Source: Sipunculus nudus (lineage: Eukaryota > Annelida > Sipuncula > Golfingiida > Sipunculidae). From it: a stretch of DNA of 64,000 nucleotides. This document shows, piece by piece, positions 1 to 12,743 of the stretch. The position numbers and the translations under genes are program-made. The stretch spans positions 15,777,676 to 15,841,675 of the forward strand of contig CM049311.1 in NCBI GenBank assembly GCA_026874595.1. The letters are read 5' to 3'. The notes under the pieces are model-generated. The model saw only the letters and a list, made by a program, of their open reading frames with translations. It searched no databases and had not been told where the DNA came from. Numbering within the stretch: position 1 is the stretch's first letter; each line of letters starts with the position of its first letter.

Positions 1-1286
1 GGTGACTGCAATATATTTACTTAAAAAATCATGGTGGGAGAGGCAAGGTTTAACACGAGTTTGCAACGGGTACGGTTTCTTAGTTTCAATGTTTCCTTGA
101 CATCAGTTCAGTGCCAGTACGTCAGTCGTATCCTTGTGGAAAACTGCCCTTTTACTATTGTGTGGAACAGCCCTAAGATGGATAAAATTACAAGCCGGTG
201 TCAATCCGAGAGGTTGTGTGGCTAAAAATATTGTCTTTTCGGAATCACTTTACACAAGTCCAATATGATAAAATTGCACTTTTCGCAAATCTGGTGACAT
301 TTTTGGAAAAAGGAGAAAAAACAATGTTCACGAAAATTCTTATAAGTCGGTGACTTTTAAAACTAGAGAGGTCTTGTAGTCAGCATTTGGTCGGTATGGC
401 ATGACAAAATTGGAGTCTCGCCAGATCTTGCACAGTTTCTTGTCAAACAAAAAAAAATCGGCGACTTTTAAGGGTAGAGAGGTTTAGTTTTTCAACTTTT
501 CGTAGCATTTGGACAGCATGACCTAACTTAAATGCTTTGTTCGTCGAACAGCGAGAAAAAGCCAGATTTAAAAGAAATGTTTATAACTTTTCGAATTTTT
601 AAACTAGAGAGGTCTAGTTTTCGGTATTTGGTAAAATTTTGTCAGCCTGGCAGGACAGATCTTCATATTTCGTCAAATCTAGTGTCTTGTTAAATTAGAT
701 TGAACGAGATTCCACGGAAATGTCACATTGGTCACGTTTTACACTTGAAAGATCTGCGACCATTCAATAGTAGGATACATACATAAATGTATTATTTGCT
801 TCTGTTCCCTCAAACATTGCTCAATCATATGACTGTTTCCACATCTTCCCCTGTCTTTCTGTATCCTCGTCTATCTGTCTTATTTCAATTTTAGGCAAGC
901 GATTGATCTCGGGTGGTCCGGATTTGTTAATTGCAGTGGGAGATTCGGCTTGAAGCCGCTATTTTCTGTTTACTTACCGCCTGGATAAGAATTACCTAGA
1001 TAAAGTTTACATGGATAAGACTTAATGCTTTAACGTTCAGGAACTGAACTGACGTCAAAAAGATATTGGAACCAATAAACCGTACCAATTAAGTACCAGA
1101 ACCTTTCCTCCCTCATATGATACGTAAAATGAATGTGCCAATATATGACATAAGAAATTAGCAAGTTTGAACCAGTGGCAAAGGACTTAATACTGTTTCA
1201 CTTGTTGATTTATATAAATTCAAAGAATGTTATATAAGATACAAAATGTGAACGTTTGATATAATAGCAGATTAATCTATCTTTAA

Positions 1287-1304
1287 AATATATATATATA
1301 TACT

Positions 1305-1361
<57 letters not shown>
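1287..1361. repeat. Compound (TA)n/(CA)n microsatellite
   Basis: A TA run, about eleven CA units, then about 20 TA units, inside copy A intron 2. Confidence 0.95.
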
Positions 1362-1367
<6 letters not shown>

Positions 1368-1648
1368 GGAAAATAAAATTGTCAATGTCAGGGGGCGCAA
1401 TTGATACATAAAGACTGATTATTTCATTGAATCCAACGATTACAAGTGGACGATCCATTTTATACGCCCGTCTGACCAACGCAACATTCACACACAAGTT
1501 ATAAGGTTTGTGCTTTGTCGAAGGAAATATAAAAATAAGAAAGGTTTATTTGTTTAAGATTTAGGTCGTAAGTTGTAGTAATGTAGAATATATAGTTTAC
1601 CCAGGTTTCACCAACGCCAGTTTCATATTTATTCCTGCTTTATTGAAG

Positions 1649-1803
1649 GTTTGGCTTTCGTAAATCTCTGCTGGCTTCCATGGCAATATTGGCTGTCATG
1701 AATATTTTGCAAACATTCGCTCCACATATAGTGGTGTTTTTGGTGTTTCGATTTCTAGTTGCAATGGGAAATATCGGAGCATTCAAGACGGCCTTCGTTA
1801 CTG
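1649..1803 (+). pseudogene. Copy A exon 3 relic (TM3-TM4 region)
   Basis: 155 bp between an AG acceptor and GTAGGC donor, the same length and phase as exon 3 of B and C. It reads through without a stop and ends VAMGNIGAFKTAFVT. The MFS loop motif has drifted: FGRR of copy C is FGFR here, losing one basic residue. Confidence 0.85.
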
Positions 1804-2276
1804 GTAGGCATAAATTTGTATATTAGAAGTTTTGAATAATAATAATGTTTTGCATTTATTACGGAATCATCGTCTGTATAGCCTGAACAGGAGAAAATTG
1901 TTGTCGGATATAACTGTCAACTTGATGTCGCGTGTGAACACGGAGCTCAGACTTTGTTCTAGCCCGGATGATCGAGTGACAACACATAAAAAGGTGAATG
2001 GCTTGCATATAACCTGCTTTTGTTTTATATTTTCTGATACAGATTAACATTTTTGAGCATAGATCGGCCTAATATACGCCCACCCTATTCCATTGTATAT
2101 TTATTCTATCCATGCATTCGGCAAACTAAAGGCTTGATTAATAGCCTCTATAAACCTGTGTAGGAAATGCTGTGTATGCATTTTCTTTTGTAATCCGAGA
2201 TAATCTCATTTGACAATTAAGACTGGGGCTGTGTATGAATAATTCAATTAATGTAAAGTTACTATTTTCATTTTAG

Positions 2277-2444
2277 TGCTTAAATAGTTGGGAGATCCTA
2301 CAGGGCAGACGTAACGTTTGGTTCGATCGAGTTTGTAGTGAGCGGACACTTAATATTGGTCGGATTAGCCTACCTAATGAGGAACCATATTTATCTACAA
2401 CTAGCTCTGTCTCTACCACTGTTGTGCTATGTCTATTTGTTTTG
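2277..2444 (+). pseudogene. Copy A exon 4 relic with 1-nt deletion
   Basis: 168 bp against 169 bp in copies B and C. The missing base follows CTT at 2281, turning CTT GAA ATA into CTT AAA TAG. Downstream the original frame continues (VGRSYRADVTFG, then LPLLCYVYLFW) to a normal GTAAGC donor. Confidence 0.85.
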
Positions 2445-3278
2445 GTAAGCAAAATGTTTATTTCAATGTATTCAGAGCAGTTTTGAATCCCAGCACTGAA
2501 GAACATTAAATTACAACAGATATGGTTTATAGTGACGTAAGACTTGGAATTCCAAGTCATCAGTGACCTTCCGAGTCATCGTGGTACCCCGATTTCCGGC
2601 AATTCATTGATTAAAAAAATATTGGTATCTCATTGGTAAATAAAAAGAACATCAGTATTATTTCTGCAAAATTCTGTATGAGTTTATAGGCCATGTTATG
2701 CATAACGTTTAGCTGGCATATGCTATTGCATTGAAAAGTGGGCTTGGTATCAATTAAAGAAACGTTAAGTAGAAATTTATCTATTTTCTTATTGAGTATC
2801 AGTTTCCATTTGACAGAAAATTATAGAACTGCACAACTTTATGATAAACTGGCCTGTAGAGGCCACCTATAAAGCAAATTAAGATCATTAAAACATTCTT
2901 GCAGAAATATAACTCCTACATGAGCCAGATGATGTAAAAATTTTATGTGAAATTCAAATAATTATAATTACGTTTTAAACGTGCACAAATGCAAACTTAC
3001 AAATACACATATTCCATTTATAACTGCACAAATATGGGTCAAGTGAGCATTAAAATATACCATCTAAGGTCTCATTCCCAAAACGTAATAATCCATTACT
3101 TCCATTACTGCCACCAAATTGACAATTACTATTACATATGTGCCGCTGCTTAAACTAAAATTACACCACTCATTAAGAACCATAAACGTAAAACTAGCAA
3201 ACAGTCTCTTTCGCAAAGAGAGAACACCCAGATTTCGCTTTGTTATGCTCCACTGTTATGTAAGCTGTTAGCTCTCTC

Positions 3279-3294
3279 GGGGGGGGGGGGGGGG
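3279..3294 (+). repeat. Poly-G tract (16 G)
   Basis: Sixteen consecutive G in copy A intron 4. Related introns carry G runs at 25448-25458 (B) and 48892-48902 (C). Copy A lacks the roughly 600-bp block that accompanies those G runs in B and C. Confidence 0.95.
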
Positions 3295-3757
3295 TGGGTG
3301 TGAAATGTGTATATGTAATTGTGGATTTGTGTAGTAGTTCACTTTAGTTTTCTTTTTGTTTCTGACTGAAAGATAAACTTATATAAACATAAGTAAATTA
3401 GTTACATAGATTACTGATAACAAGGCTATTCACTATACAGTTTGCTCTGGTATGAGTTTGCAAATATTGTTATATTTCTGTATTAATTATCTATAAACAT
3501 TGTTGTATTTTCTGAAAAAAATTATATATATATATATATTTATATATATATTCATAAACCAATATATTATATAGTTTGGCTATATATGAAAACTCGAGAT
3601 CAAGTGGAAATGGTTTAACCTCAATGTTAAAAGGACTCTGTCTCTGATATAAGTGGTCCCTTAGCCTTTAATAGCTTTAGGGTTCTCATTGGTGTTATTT
3701 TATGCTGACGGGAACATTTTAGTTAATGCGTGTGCAGTTCAAAAGGAGGATTACGTC

Positions 3758-3892
3758 ACCAGTGCGTCGTTCACCATTATTTATATGTTTTCGGCGGAAA
3801 TCTTCCCCACGGTCGTCAGGCAGGTCGGCGTCACTACCGGGTCGTTTTTCGTCAGGGTGGGCGGTATAGCATCTCCGTATATCGCTCTTCTG
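3758..3892 (+). pseudogene. Copy A truncated exon 7, joined to intron 4
   Basis: Starts abruptly inside exon 7 at the codons for SASF and keeps TIIYMFSAEIFPTVVRQVG and SPYIALL. Upstream bases (about 3700-3745) match copy B intron 4 at 26340-26376, so one deletion removed everything between. The donor is mutated to ATGAGC. Confidence 0.85.
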
Positions 3893-5864
3893 ATGAGCTG
3901 TTCATAGCAATTTTGGTGGAGGTACTCAGCTTTTTTGAACTGTAACTGTGATTAATTTTTATGCAAGGATAAGCAGACTAAGTTATGGCATAGAACATGA
4001 TACCCAATGCTTCACCTGGTAAGGTTGGCTCACATTTACATGTTTCTAACGAAAGTTATTCATGACGAATGGTTTTTATAAAAAAACCCGAACAAAACCC
4101 TCGGTTTAAATAGAGTTCATAATCTATGGCACGGAAGGTTAATGCAGACAGAGCAATCAAGACGATCAGCGAAGTGATAGGGACCATGTTTACGATGGTT
4201 ATCAGTCTGTATTTCTTTTAACCTAAATGGGGAGGCGTGTTTTCTCATTATGAAACAACGGAAGGCACAATGTTCCATTCAACAACAAACACGAAGCGCC
4301 GAATGTAGTCTAGTCTTAATTGCTCTAATGGTCATTCATATCTTTATCTGTATGGAGTTGACTCTTATCACGTATTTTGATCAGATGACATCTAGGTGAT
4401 AACGATATGGGTATTGATGCAGTGGCTTATCTTTGTATTTTGAACAGATAACTACAGTCCGTGGGTCTACAAATAATGGAATAAATACTGTAATTGGTCT
4501 AGAATGAATGGATGGTATGCATGTATACGACCAAATACAAGGGCTGGAAATAATTGCCGAAATACCTGCAGCTCCAGTGGATAACCCTCCACGTTTAAGT
4601 GTCTTAGCTTTTAAAACATTATTTCTTTCTAAAACTCAATAGTTTAAAAACAATTGTATTATATATTAACACTTCTACATGACATCCAGTTCAACTGCAC
4701 TTACCACATAGTACATCCACCTGCAACCTTCACGGACGGACGTGTAAAGTCCTCCAGTGATGTCCCAACATTACACGTTGAACTTTAATGGAGGACTGAT
4801 TTTTGTCCATATGAAATTATGCATAAAGTATATATTATCTTTGGTCTGTGTTATTTGATATTTTGATTTAAAAGTGCTAAATCCTGTGTATAACTTAAAT
4901 ATATAAGGCGACTGGCATTTGCAACATTGGAGTTCTCATGTGAAAAGTTGACAGAATTGTGGAAAGTTAAGTATGATTAAATGCACCTCGTGTCAACGTG
5001 CATTAAAAGGTTTACAAGACGTGAATTAAAACTTAACGTTGGTTATCGCTCACAGTAAACAAGCAAAGCAGACGGAACCATCGTGGGTTCCGTACACATT
5101 CTTTCCGATTATTTTCTGATCCGAGTTCGCAAAGGTGCTTGAAAAGCACAGCGTCATACTGGTTACCAGTCGGATATGAGTTCTTCTCCATTCGTGTTTG
5201 TGTGTTTGTACATAACATAGCTCACACCATTATGAACTGAATCTCATGGAAGTAACAGGGCATTTCGGAAATGGACCAATAGAAAACCAATGGATTTTTA
5301 GTAGCGATCCGGTTCATCAACCGGTATTATGAACGTTATCAAGAAAAATTCACAAATGAAGAGTCCGTTATGCACCAATTAACCTGAGGATATAGGTCGA
5401 GTAAGGAAATTGCCAACATGGCCAGGGTGTATCCAACATTAAGATTTCCCACAAGGCGGAGCCTTCCTCTCTTTTTCGGAGGGGTCTACAAAGAAATAAG
5501 GCGACAGTCATTAGAAACAACTGCGTTCTTATGTAATAATTTTATGGATATATAAGTGCGGAGAAAGTTTACTATGATTGAAGGGACCTCGTTTTCAAAA
5601 TTATAAAAGGTTAACATGACATGATTAAAATCGTAAGAAAACCTATTAGTTATACAAATAGAAAACTTGATTCAAAACGTGTGACATATTAGTATAGATA
5701 TATTTAATGAAAAAGTAACTAAAGCAATTTCAAAAAATAAAAACGTGCATGGGTCCCGAAAAATTCCTAGAGAACAGGTATATTTTCTGCTGTGCCGGCC
5801 AACATAGTCCCGCAGAAATTTTAATTTTGGGCCTTCCAAAATGAATACCATTTCTTGATTGCAG

Positions 5865-6026
5865 AGTGATGTTAATGTGATCTTCCCGCCAATAATCTTC
5901 GGTGCTCTCTCTGTATTAGCCAGCTTACTATCACTAAAGCTACCAGAGACCAAAGGTAGGATATTACCGCAAAGTATAAAGGAAGGAGAAGTATTTGGGG
6001 AAGAAAAAGGAGAAGCTTATGTATAA
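5865..6026 (+). pseudogene. Copy A terminal exon 8 relic
   Basis: Follows a TTGCAG acceptor and stays open to TAA at 6024-6026. It encodes the last helix and the SLC22 tail PETKGRILPQSIKEGE, then a short acidic C-terminus. It is the best-preserved exon of copy A. Confidence 0.85.
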
Positions 6027-8480
6027 TATGTGTTATACATACATCATGAAAGATTGATCGTTTTCATCAAATTACTATGATCGTTATGATTCATTACATT
6101 TATATTAGTTTTCTATATATATGATTTTTTAAATCATTTTCTTTTAATTGGTGTCGGGATGGGATGGGCGTTAAAAGGCTCATTTATTAAGTTATTGACA
6201 TAAGACATAGAATAGAAAAACTGTGTGACAAACGTGTTTATAAAACGGTTTCGGTTGATTCATCACGATTATGTACACTTTTATTTGTAAATTAATATAA
6301 ATATATTATTGAAAGGTCAAGGGTTGAATTAACAAAAATAAGAGCTATCTAAGGCTACTTATTAAAACTTTGTTATATCACCAGATTTTATCTGAAATTT
6401 GTTTGGAAATTGGAACGCTTTACCAAGGACAGATAACTTATCTATATTGCAGAAACCTCGCAACGCACGTGGAGGGAGAAAGTGGTTATAGACGAATAAA
6501 TCCAGACATTGCAAAGAACGATGTATTTGTGACAAAATTTTAGGCATCTAGTATCATTATTAAATGATCGCCGAAAGATGCCCCGTGAAGTATGTGGTCA
6601 TTCAAACAATAGGTACTCGTAACTAGTATAGCCGTCCGTGAATCAGTCCCTTCATCAATGTTCTGTTCTTAGCGTAAGATGTTTTTAATACCGGGAATAC
6701 AGATGACTGCTGTTTAATACTGTGGTTTGTTTTATGAACGCGAGGGTTTCAAATATGAAATATTCATAGAGGAGGAGAAATAATTGCGAAAATATTCTTC
6801 GTGAATAAGATGTCATAGGTGAAAAGTAATTTATCCTATAGCCTCAATGGCGTTCCATTTATTACCCGTAAGACTGATACGAAAAGTAATAAAAATTCTT
6901 TTGTATATCTGCCACTGTTGCATGAAGGATATCAAATTTTTATGTTTCCTTAGCTCCTCTTTATAATTGTGAAGATTTGGAGTAATATTGGGGAACTGAT
7001 ATGATATTTATTATCTTTATTATGTAAGTCACTGTATGGAGAATCGCCTAAACGTAGAAAAACATTGAAGAGATGACAACCTGAAATATATTACCTCGCA
7101 AATATGAAACCAACCACAGTACATATTTATGTGGCGTGATGTAGAGCGATCAGTTTTGGCAAACTGAATTATATAAAATTTATAAAGACTGAAAATAGAT
7201 ATCAATGCATAGTGGTCACTTGTTCCTTTTTTCTTATATCTTTGCAACCTGGACGGAGAGCAGGCAAGAGTTGACATTTGTTGAGAACCCCAAAACGTTG
7301 CACCATTATCTATGAAAGCAAATAAATACCAGAGACCCAGACCATTTCTTCAGCTCAAGCTTATGCTTGGTCCACGTATTTAGGAATTGTGCCTACTCAT
7401 GTGTATCTAGTCTTTAATTTGTTCTTAACTAAATACATGAGCGTGATTTAAATGTCGAGATATCAATATTTAAAGTCTTAATCCAACTAAGATTTAAAAT
7501 CAGTACTCAGATAGATGTAAGCCCATGATATACATAGTTGCAAAATATTTTGCGATACTGGAAAGCTTTAGGCTGTACTCAATTAGAATGTACTATTTGA
7601 ACACAATAGTATTTTGTGCGAATCTTGATTTAGCACGAACATTTAGGTTTCCATAAAATACTTTTAACATTGTTCAAGGCTTTTATGTCTTACTCAGGCA
7701 TTTACAATTGCAAAGAAAAGCGACCCAATGAACCGTTCATCTAAAATTTGAACGTTCAAGATTTCTAGGTCTTTTTCATGTGAATTATGGGTTCAGTAAG
7801 GTAAGGAATAGAGATGTAATGTATTTAGGTATTTCTAATTCAAACGTCCTCGGAAAACAAGGGAACTGTTCTACTACTCAGAGAAATTTGACCATCTGTT
7901 ATCTTAAAGACTCTTTCCCAATCGATTTCCGTAAAGCAGTGTCTATTCTCAAGACGCGCTGTCTTGGAATCAAGTGATCCTCTTGGTGCAATAGAAACAT
8001 TAAGAAATCATGGAATTCATTTTCACAGGCTTTCTAGGAATCCTCCGTTCTCACAACGCACTTGTATTTACTTGTAGCGATTACAACCATGCCACTAGGC
8101 CAGATCATGTCCTCTATCATGCTCTCTTATACGTCGTAATTAGCTAAATCTCCCATATATATACACCGGTGTTCTTTCATACTTACCACCTTGCAGATTA
8201 CCTCATAATTAGTTATTTCACATTCTAGAAAAAGCTACCTCTCATTCACATGTACGAATACTTTTTAATCTTGCTAGTTTATGCAGGGTCAAAGAGAATA
8301 ACGGAAAGTTTGAAAAATGATTCATTTGTTTGAAATGGACAAACTTGACACTAAGCACTTTCCATAGGACGACCTTAACGACGGTTTCCAGTTTCAGAAA
8401 CATGAGAAACGACGACAGATCAGAGGAAAGAAGCCTAAGGTTATCGGTAGGCAGGATCACAACACGATGAAAGTTGGTCC
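6027..8480. other. 3' flank of copy A, duplicated behind B and C
   Basis: No supported gene. Long blocks match the DNA after copy B (30637-31930) and copy C (53743-56480). Short open frames here change mostly at amino-acid-altering positions between copies and look like chance. Confidence 0.75.
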
Positions 8481-8529
8481 AAGAACTGTAAACCTCTTAA
8501 ATATCTACTAGAACCCTGTTATTAAGACA

Positions 8530-9580
8530 AAATGGAATGATGTTGAATCTAAACAGTTTGGTGCTAATAACGGTGTACGCAAAGGGGTGTATTGTCCACC
8601 TCCTATTTAATATTTATATGGACGGGCTTTTAAAACGTCTCACAAATAAGGGAAAAGGATGTTATATTGGAAATTATTCACTGGTGCTGTTGGCCATTGG
8701 ACGATCTTACGCTCTTATGTCATACTCCGATTGGGCTTCAACAGATTGGTAAAGAGTGTGAATCGTTCGCTAAAGAATTTGATATGATATATAACGCAAA
8801 GAAAACAAAACGTGTTATTTTAACATGTATTATTTATTTGTATCCAGCTATATCAGATAAGGTTGTTTTATATGGTGTTTCCCTAGAATAGAGGGATTCT
8901 GTACAGTACTTTGAGAATACAGTCACTTGGAACTTGTCAGATAACAATGACGTCTTCGGTAAAAGAGTAAATTTTATTTAAAGCTTTAGCACCTTAATGG
9001 CGAATTTCGGATGTCTGTCTAGCAAGGATAAGAACAGGCTATTTCACTCTTATAGATGTTCCTTTTACGGCTGTCAAACCTGGTTATTAAAGCATAAGTC
9101 ATGAGAGGTAGGCAAATGTAGAACGAATAACCCTCTTGCGCCTGATTTGGCAGCTTGGATTGTATGCTCCCCAGGGAGCCGAGAAAAGCTACAAGAATGA
9201 ACAGGCCCGAAAGACTAGGAAGGCAAAGTCGGAAGAGACTGACATCGTCGGTGATATCAGACTATAAAAACTCTATCCTTTACCTTTTTTTATGAGTCAA
9301 TTGATTGATTAACTACATCATATGATAATGCTCTGCGTCACCTATGGCACTTACCATATAACTCGCTCAAGAATATTGTACTTGGATCGGCAGGCTCTCC
9401 TGAGCTGATAAAAATATCCATCTCAAGCCTTCTTAATTTATTTCTGAACATGCAGGATGTTGCAAATGACATTGTAAATTTTCTGAAAAAGAGAGCTTTT
9501 ACCTTAGTTGGTGTACTTGGAGGCAACTTACGATATCTGGATAGTCAGATGCTCAACCATGGGAAACTGCTCGACATTAG
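8530..9580 (+). mobile_element. Degraded non-LTR retrotransposon (reverse transcriptase relic)
   Basis: Broken frames show reverse-transcriptase blocks in order. A VRKGV...LFNIYMDGLLKRLTN stretch (about 8565-8650) matches RT blocks around the RQG and SPxLF motifs. DDLTLLC (about 8700) matches the YADD catalytic box with its first residues damaged, followed by KECESFAKEFDMIYNAKKTK typical of LINE thumb regions. Near 9348, LWHLPYNSLKNIVLGSAG resembles the C-terminal tail of such proteins. At least two frameshifts and several stops are present. The clade is uncertain (CR1/Jockey/L2-like). The matching place in unit C (after about 56480) lacks it, so it probably inserted after the duplication. 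Confidence 0.75.
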
Positions 9581-9939
9581 AAATATAAAGATATTTTAGA
9601 GAATGTCGATGATGGTTACAACATACATAAATTTAGATTAACTGTCAGAATTCATAGAATGCTAAGATTTAATATGTACCTCACAACACATTGACGTCCG
9701 ATGGGGTTAAAACGCTAATTGATTTATTATTAACCGATCATGTAATAGGTATGGACTGAAACTTCAGTTTTCTTTCTTTCTCTATATCTTTTATTTTTGT
9801 ATATATCTATTCATTGCATTACACTTCCTTGTAAGAATATATATGAAGTAAAAATGTTATGGATGAACGATAAATGAAAGTATAACATTATTACTGTTAT
9901 TTTTATTATTACTATAATTATTGTTACACACACACACAT

Positions 9940-10620
9940 ATATATAAATATAACTCTACCGCCAAATATATGATCCATGATATTCAATTATTTTCGAGGG
10001 CATAGAAGTGGTTTTTCTTCAGAATGTGATAGGGAATAAAACTTCAGAATATTAAAGGACACATATCCAAAATTACATTTCTATATGCAGCTGCACAAAA
10101 AAGGAGTCAACTGGTCCTTATTCGTCCCTGGGAAAACATAATTGTGTCATGTATGTTTTATTTGTTTTATTAATACGCTTTTATCGTTGATGCGTGCAGA
10201 AATCAGGTAAATATATAGACAAAAAGATAACTATTAGATAACAGAACACTTAACTTTAAGTTACTGCCTTGTTTGTTGCCCATATGAAATATTCAGAAAG
10301 CTGTCCTCTAACACGCTTCTACACAGTGGCGTCAATTTATCTTCAAAGGTAAAGTTAAAGCTCTTAAACAATTATTATTATTCTTTGGTAACAGGGTCCT
10401 GTGACAGGTGTGTATCACCTATGAAGCCTGTTGAATTAACACGAAAAATACTTTCTTCCTTTAAAAATAATTCTATACCTGCCAAAACATTGCCTTGAAA
10501 CCGTTTGCATACTCCTGTAAACGAGTGTTGAAAACAGTGGACCGGGCGCGATGGCAGGTGTAAACATAAACACAATGCGTTGGACCGTGTGCAGCGCGGA
10601 GCCACAACACGTGTCAATCA
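9940..10620. other. Duplicated 3' flank block, matched at 57735-58610
   Basis: Resumes homology to unit C after the LINE relic; the block from about 10300 also matches unit B at 31990-32420. No conserved coding frame found. Confidence 0.65.
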
Positions 10621-10694
10621 GGAGATCACTGACTTCGCCATAACTGACTGGTCACATATCAGGTAACCAAAATTTTACCAAAACATATTGAAAA

Positions 10695-11035
10695 AAATAA
10701 GGTGTGACCATATTATTTTGACCAGTCAAATACTTTGGTACTATATATAAAAAATAATAAAATGTGGTCAATTATGGCGTGACAACATTTTTCCAGGATA
10801 AATAAATAATATTTTATATATAGTTTAAACTTATGGGGTTGGTCAATAAAATATGATCACACCTTATGTGACCAGATTTAATAGTATTTTATATATTATA
10901 CAAACTGATATGGCTGATATATTGTGGGCACACTTTATTTTTGTCAATATATATTAGTAAAAAATGTGGTCACACCATATGTGACCCGGATTTTATAATA
11001 TTATGTATATAATTCAAATTTATATGTATTATATC
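10695..11035. repeat. Degenerate tandem repeat with inverted GGTCACA core
   Basis: About four imperfect AT-rich copies of roughly 60-115 bp beginning near 10702, 10763, 10853 and 10967. The best core pairs GGTCACA with TGTGACC across CCATA, followed by AT-rich sequence. Confidence 0.7.
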
Positions 11036-11039
11036 TTGG

Positions 11040-12033
11040 GAAATGCGGATATTAAGAAAGTAATAAAATTGTCTGTCTGTCTATGCGTGAAAGATAAATT
11101 GACTGTAATTTTTGTTAGGCATCTTTTTGTTTAACATGGTATATATGTACATTACTGTGGATTTATTACGTTGGCTGAGAACGGCTTTGACACGACGTCA
11201 TTTTTAGTATTTCAATAAACTACCCTTCGACAGTTTGTAGCAAAATATATAAGTAGTAAACTTACAAAAATATGATATCACTAGATTCGCCGGAACTTAA
11301 CACATGCAGCAATTTTTACCATTGAAAGTCATTCGATCAGACTCTGAGCATATATTAACCAAGTCACGGCATCACGGACAGACCTTGTCGAGTCCCGCAA
11401 CAAACCTTACTGATTCGAGATGATTTGTGATAATCCGTGGATGCTTCGGTGGTTTTAAACAGTTGTTTTGATATTGATGTCAAAAGATTCAATTAAATGC
11501 TTTACGAATAATCTTAAGTGACAATTCAGTGTCCGTCATTAAAAAGTTGACTTGAGAGGGCAAGCCTTGTATCTTTTAAGACCCATACAATCTAAGATCC
11601 CTTCCAAACAACACACCTAAAGTCAGTTGTTTCCTCTAGAATTTATGCGATTCCTTACTCTCCGTGTATACTAGTGAATGGTGGGTATTTATTGTTTAAA
11701 AATTGGTGCGCTTCATTGATGGATAAAAGAGCTTGTTTATCAGCAAATTGTTAGTAAACACGATACATGCGCCAAAGATGACAGACGAAGTATCCACGTA
11801 AACGAGGGTGGTGGCTGCATATGTTTGTTGCATACGAAGTTAAAAGTTCATCAGTTGCATAAAGAACTCTGCGAAACTCTCGTCCGCTGACCTGCCGTCA
11901 GATGTGATTGTTTAAATTATTTTGGCGGGCTATTTTGCCAGGCTATTGCAACCCAAATGAAAACAAAACTAACAGCTCTGTACATGTTTATTTTACAAAG
12001 GACTTTCAGGTCGTTTTATATGTATCTTCAAAG

Positions 12034-12101
<68 letters not shown>

Positions 12102-12595
12102 CTATTGTGGGATACAATCTTTTCAACATCTCATCCGTTCAGTATTCTGGTTCAACAACTCTGATAGACCGAAAAACCTGCTTTATATTTGCATATCTAA
12201 TACTTACAAAAGGAATTCGGTCCACATTTTTTCACATGTTCTCTAAAACCACGTTGCGTATGACACTGTTACATACCTCATTTTAAAGGTTATTGCCCCG
12301 CTATGGCGATATGAGAATAAAAAAAAAATTTTTAATGTACACATCATTTTGAGTGATTTTTCCGCTTTTCTGACATGCGCGGTGGTTAGACCGAGCACAG
12401 CCGAACTGCCTTCGGCAATGACCGGAAAATATGCATCGTGGTCACTCAACCACACGATTAAGATCTAATGTTCATATGAATAACGCTTGCTTTCATTTAG
12501 GGATTTGAGCATGTACACAGACACACCCACACACCCACCCACCCACACACATATATATAAGATGCAAGAATAAGAATTGATAAATATCATCCTTT
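11040..12595. other. AT-rich DNA without recognisable genes
   Basis: I see no coding signal apart from a long (TA)n run at about 12037-12098, which makes spurious Tyr-Ile open frames. The stretch leads into the exon-7 relic D. Confidence 0.5.
12037..12098. repeat. (TA)n microsatellite
   Basis: About 31 TA units. Confidence 0.95.
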
Positions 12596-12599
12596 CAAG

Positions 12600-12743
12600 A
12601 CATAAGTTGGGTTACAACCACGCGCACTATGGTTGGTAAGTTTTGTAATACTGCGTTTTTCATCATTATTAACTTGTTTTGGAGCAGTACTGGATTTTTT
12701 TGCCAGGGTTGGCGCTATAGCGTCTCGGTTTATCACTCTTCTG
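12600..12743 (+). pseudogene. Orphan SLC22 exon 7 relic, copy D
   Basis: 144 bp between a CAAG acceptor and an intact GTGAGC donor. It matches exon 7 of copy C on both sides, starting near the codons for SWATTLTM and ending at the codons for LL. A 38-bp internal deletion removes AEIFPTVVRQVGV, the signature of this exon, and shifts the frame. Its following intron (12744 to about 13225) is also recognisable. There the homology jumps to the 3' flank, so exon 8 has been deleted. Confidence 0.85.

Larger units (their letters stand above)
1..6026 (+). pseudogene. SLC22-like transporter pseudogene, copy A (3' part)
   Basis: Recognisable exons at 1649-1803, 2277-2444, about 3758-3892 and 5865-6026 match exons 3, 4, part of 7, and 8 of the intact copy C. 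The first 900 bases match the intron that follows exon 2 in copies B and C, so exons 1-2 lie left of the window. Three lesions are visible. Exon 4 lacks one base, giving an in-frame TAG at 2285-2287. Exons 5 and 6 and the start of exon 7 are gone, with intron sequence joined to mid-exon 7 near 3745-3758. The donor after exon 7 reads AT instead of GT at 3893-3894. Remaining pieces still spell SLC22 motifs such as FSAEIFPTVVRQVG. No functional transporter can come from this copy unless the assembly is wrong at all three sites. Confidence 0.88.

Noticed and set aside
6362-6547. Minus-strand frame conserved behind A, B and C (CLDLF...FLPPRAL...FCNIDKLS)
   Set aside because: Codon comparison of the three copies shows mostly amino-acid-changing differences, as expected of shared non-coding flank.
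12037-12286. Tyr-Ile repeat protein
   Set aside because: It is a translated TA microsatellite; similar frames at 29152, 51850 and 63016 were rejected for the same reason.
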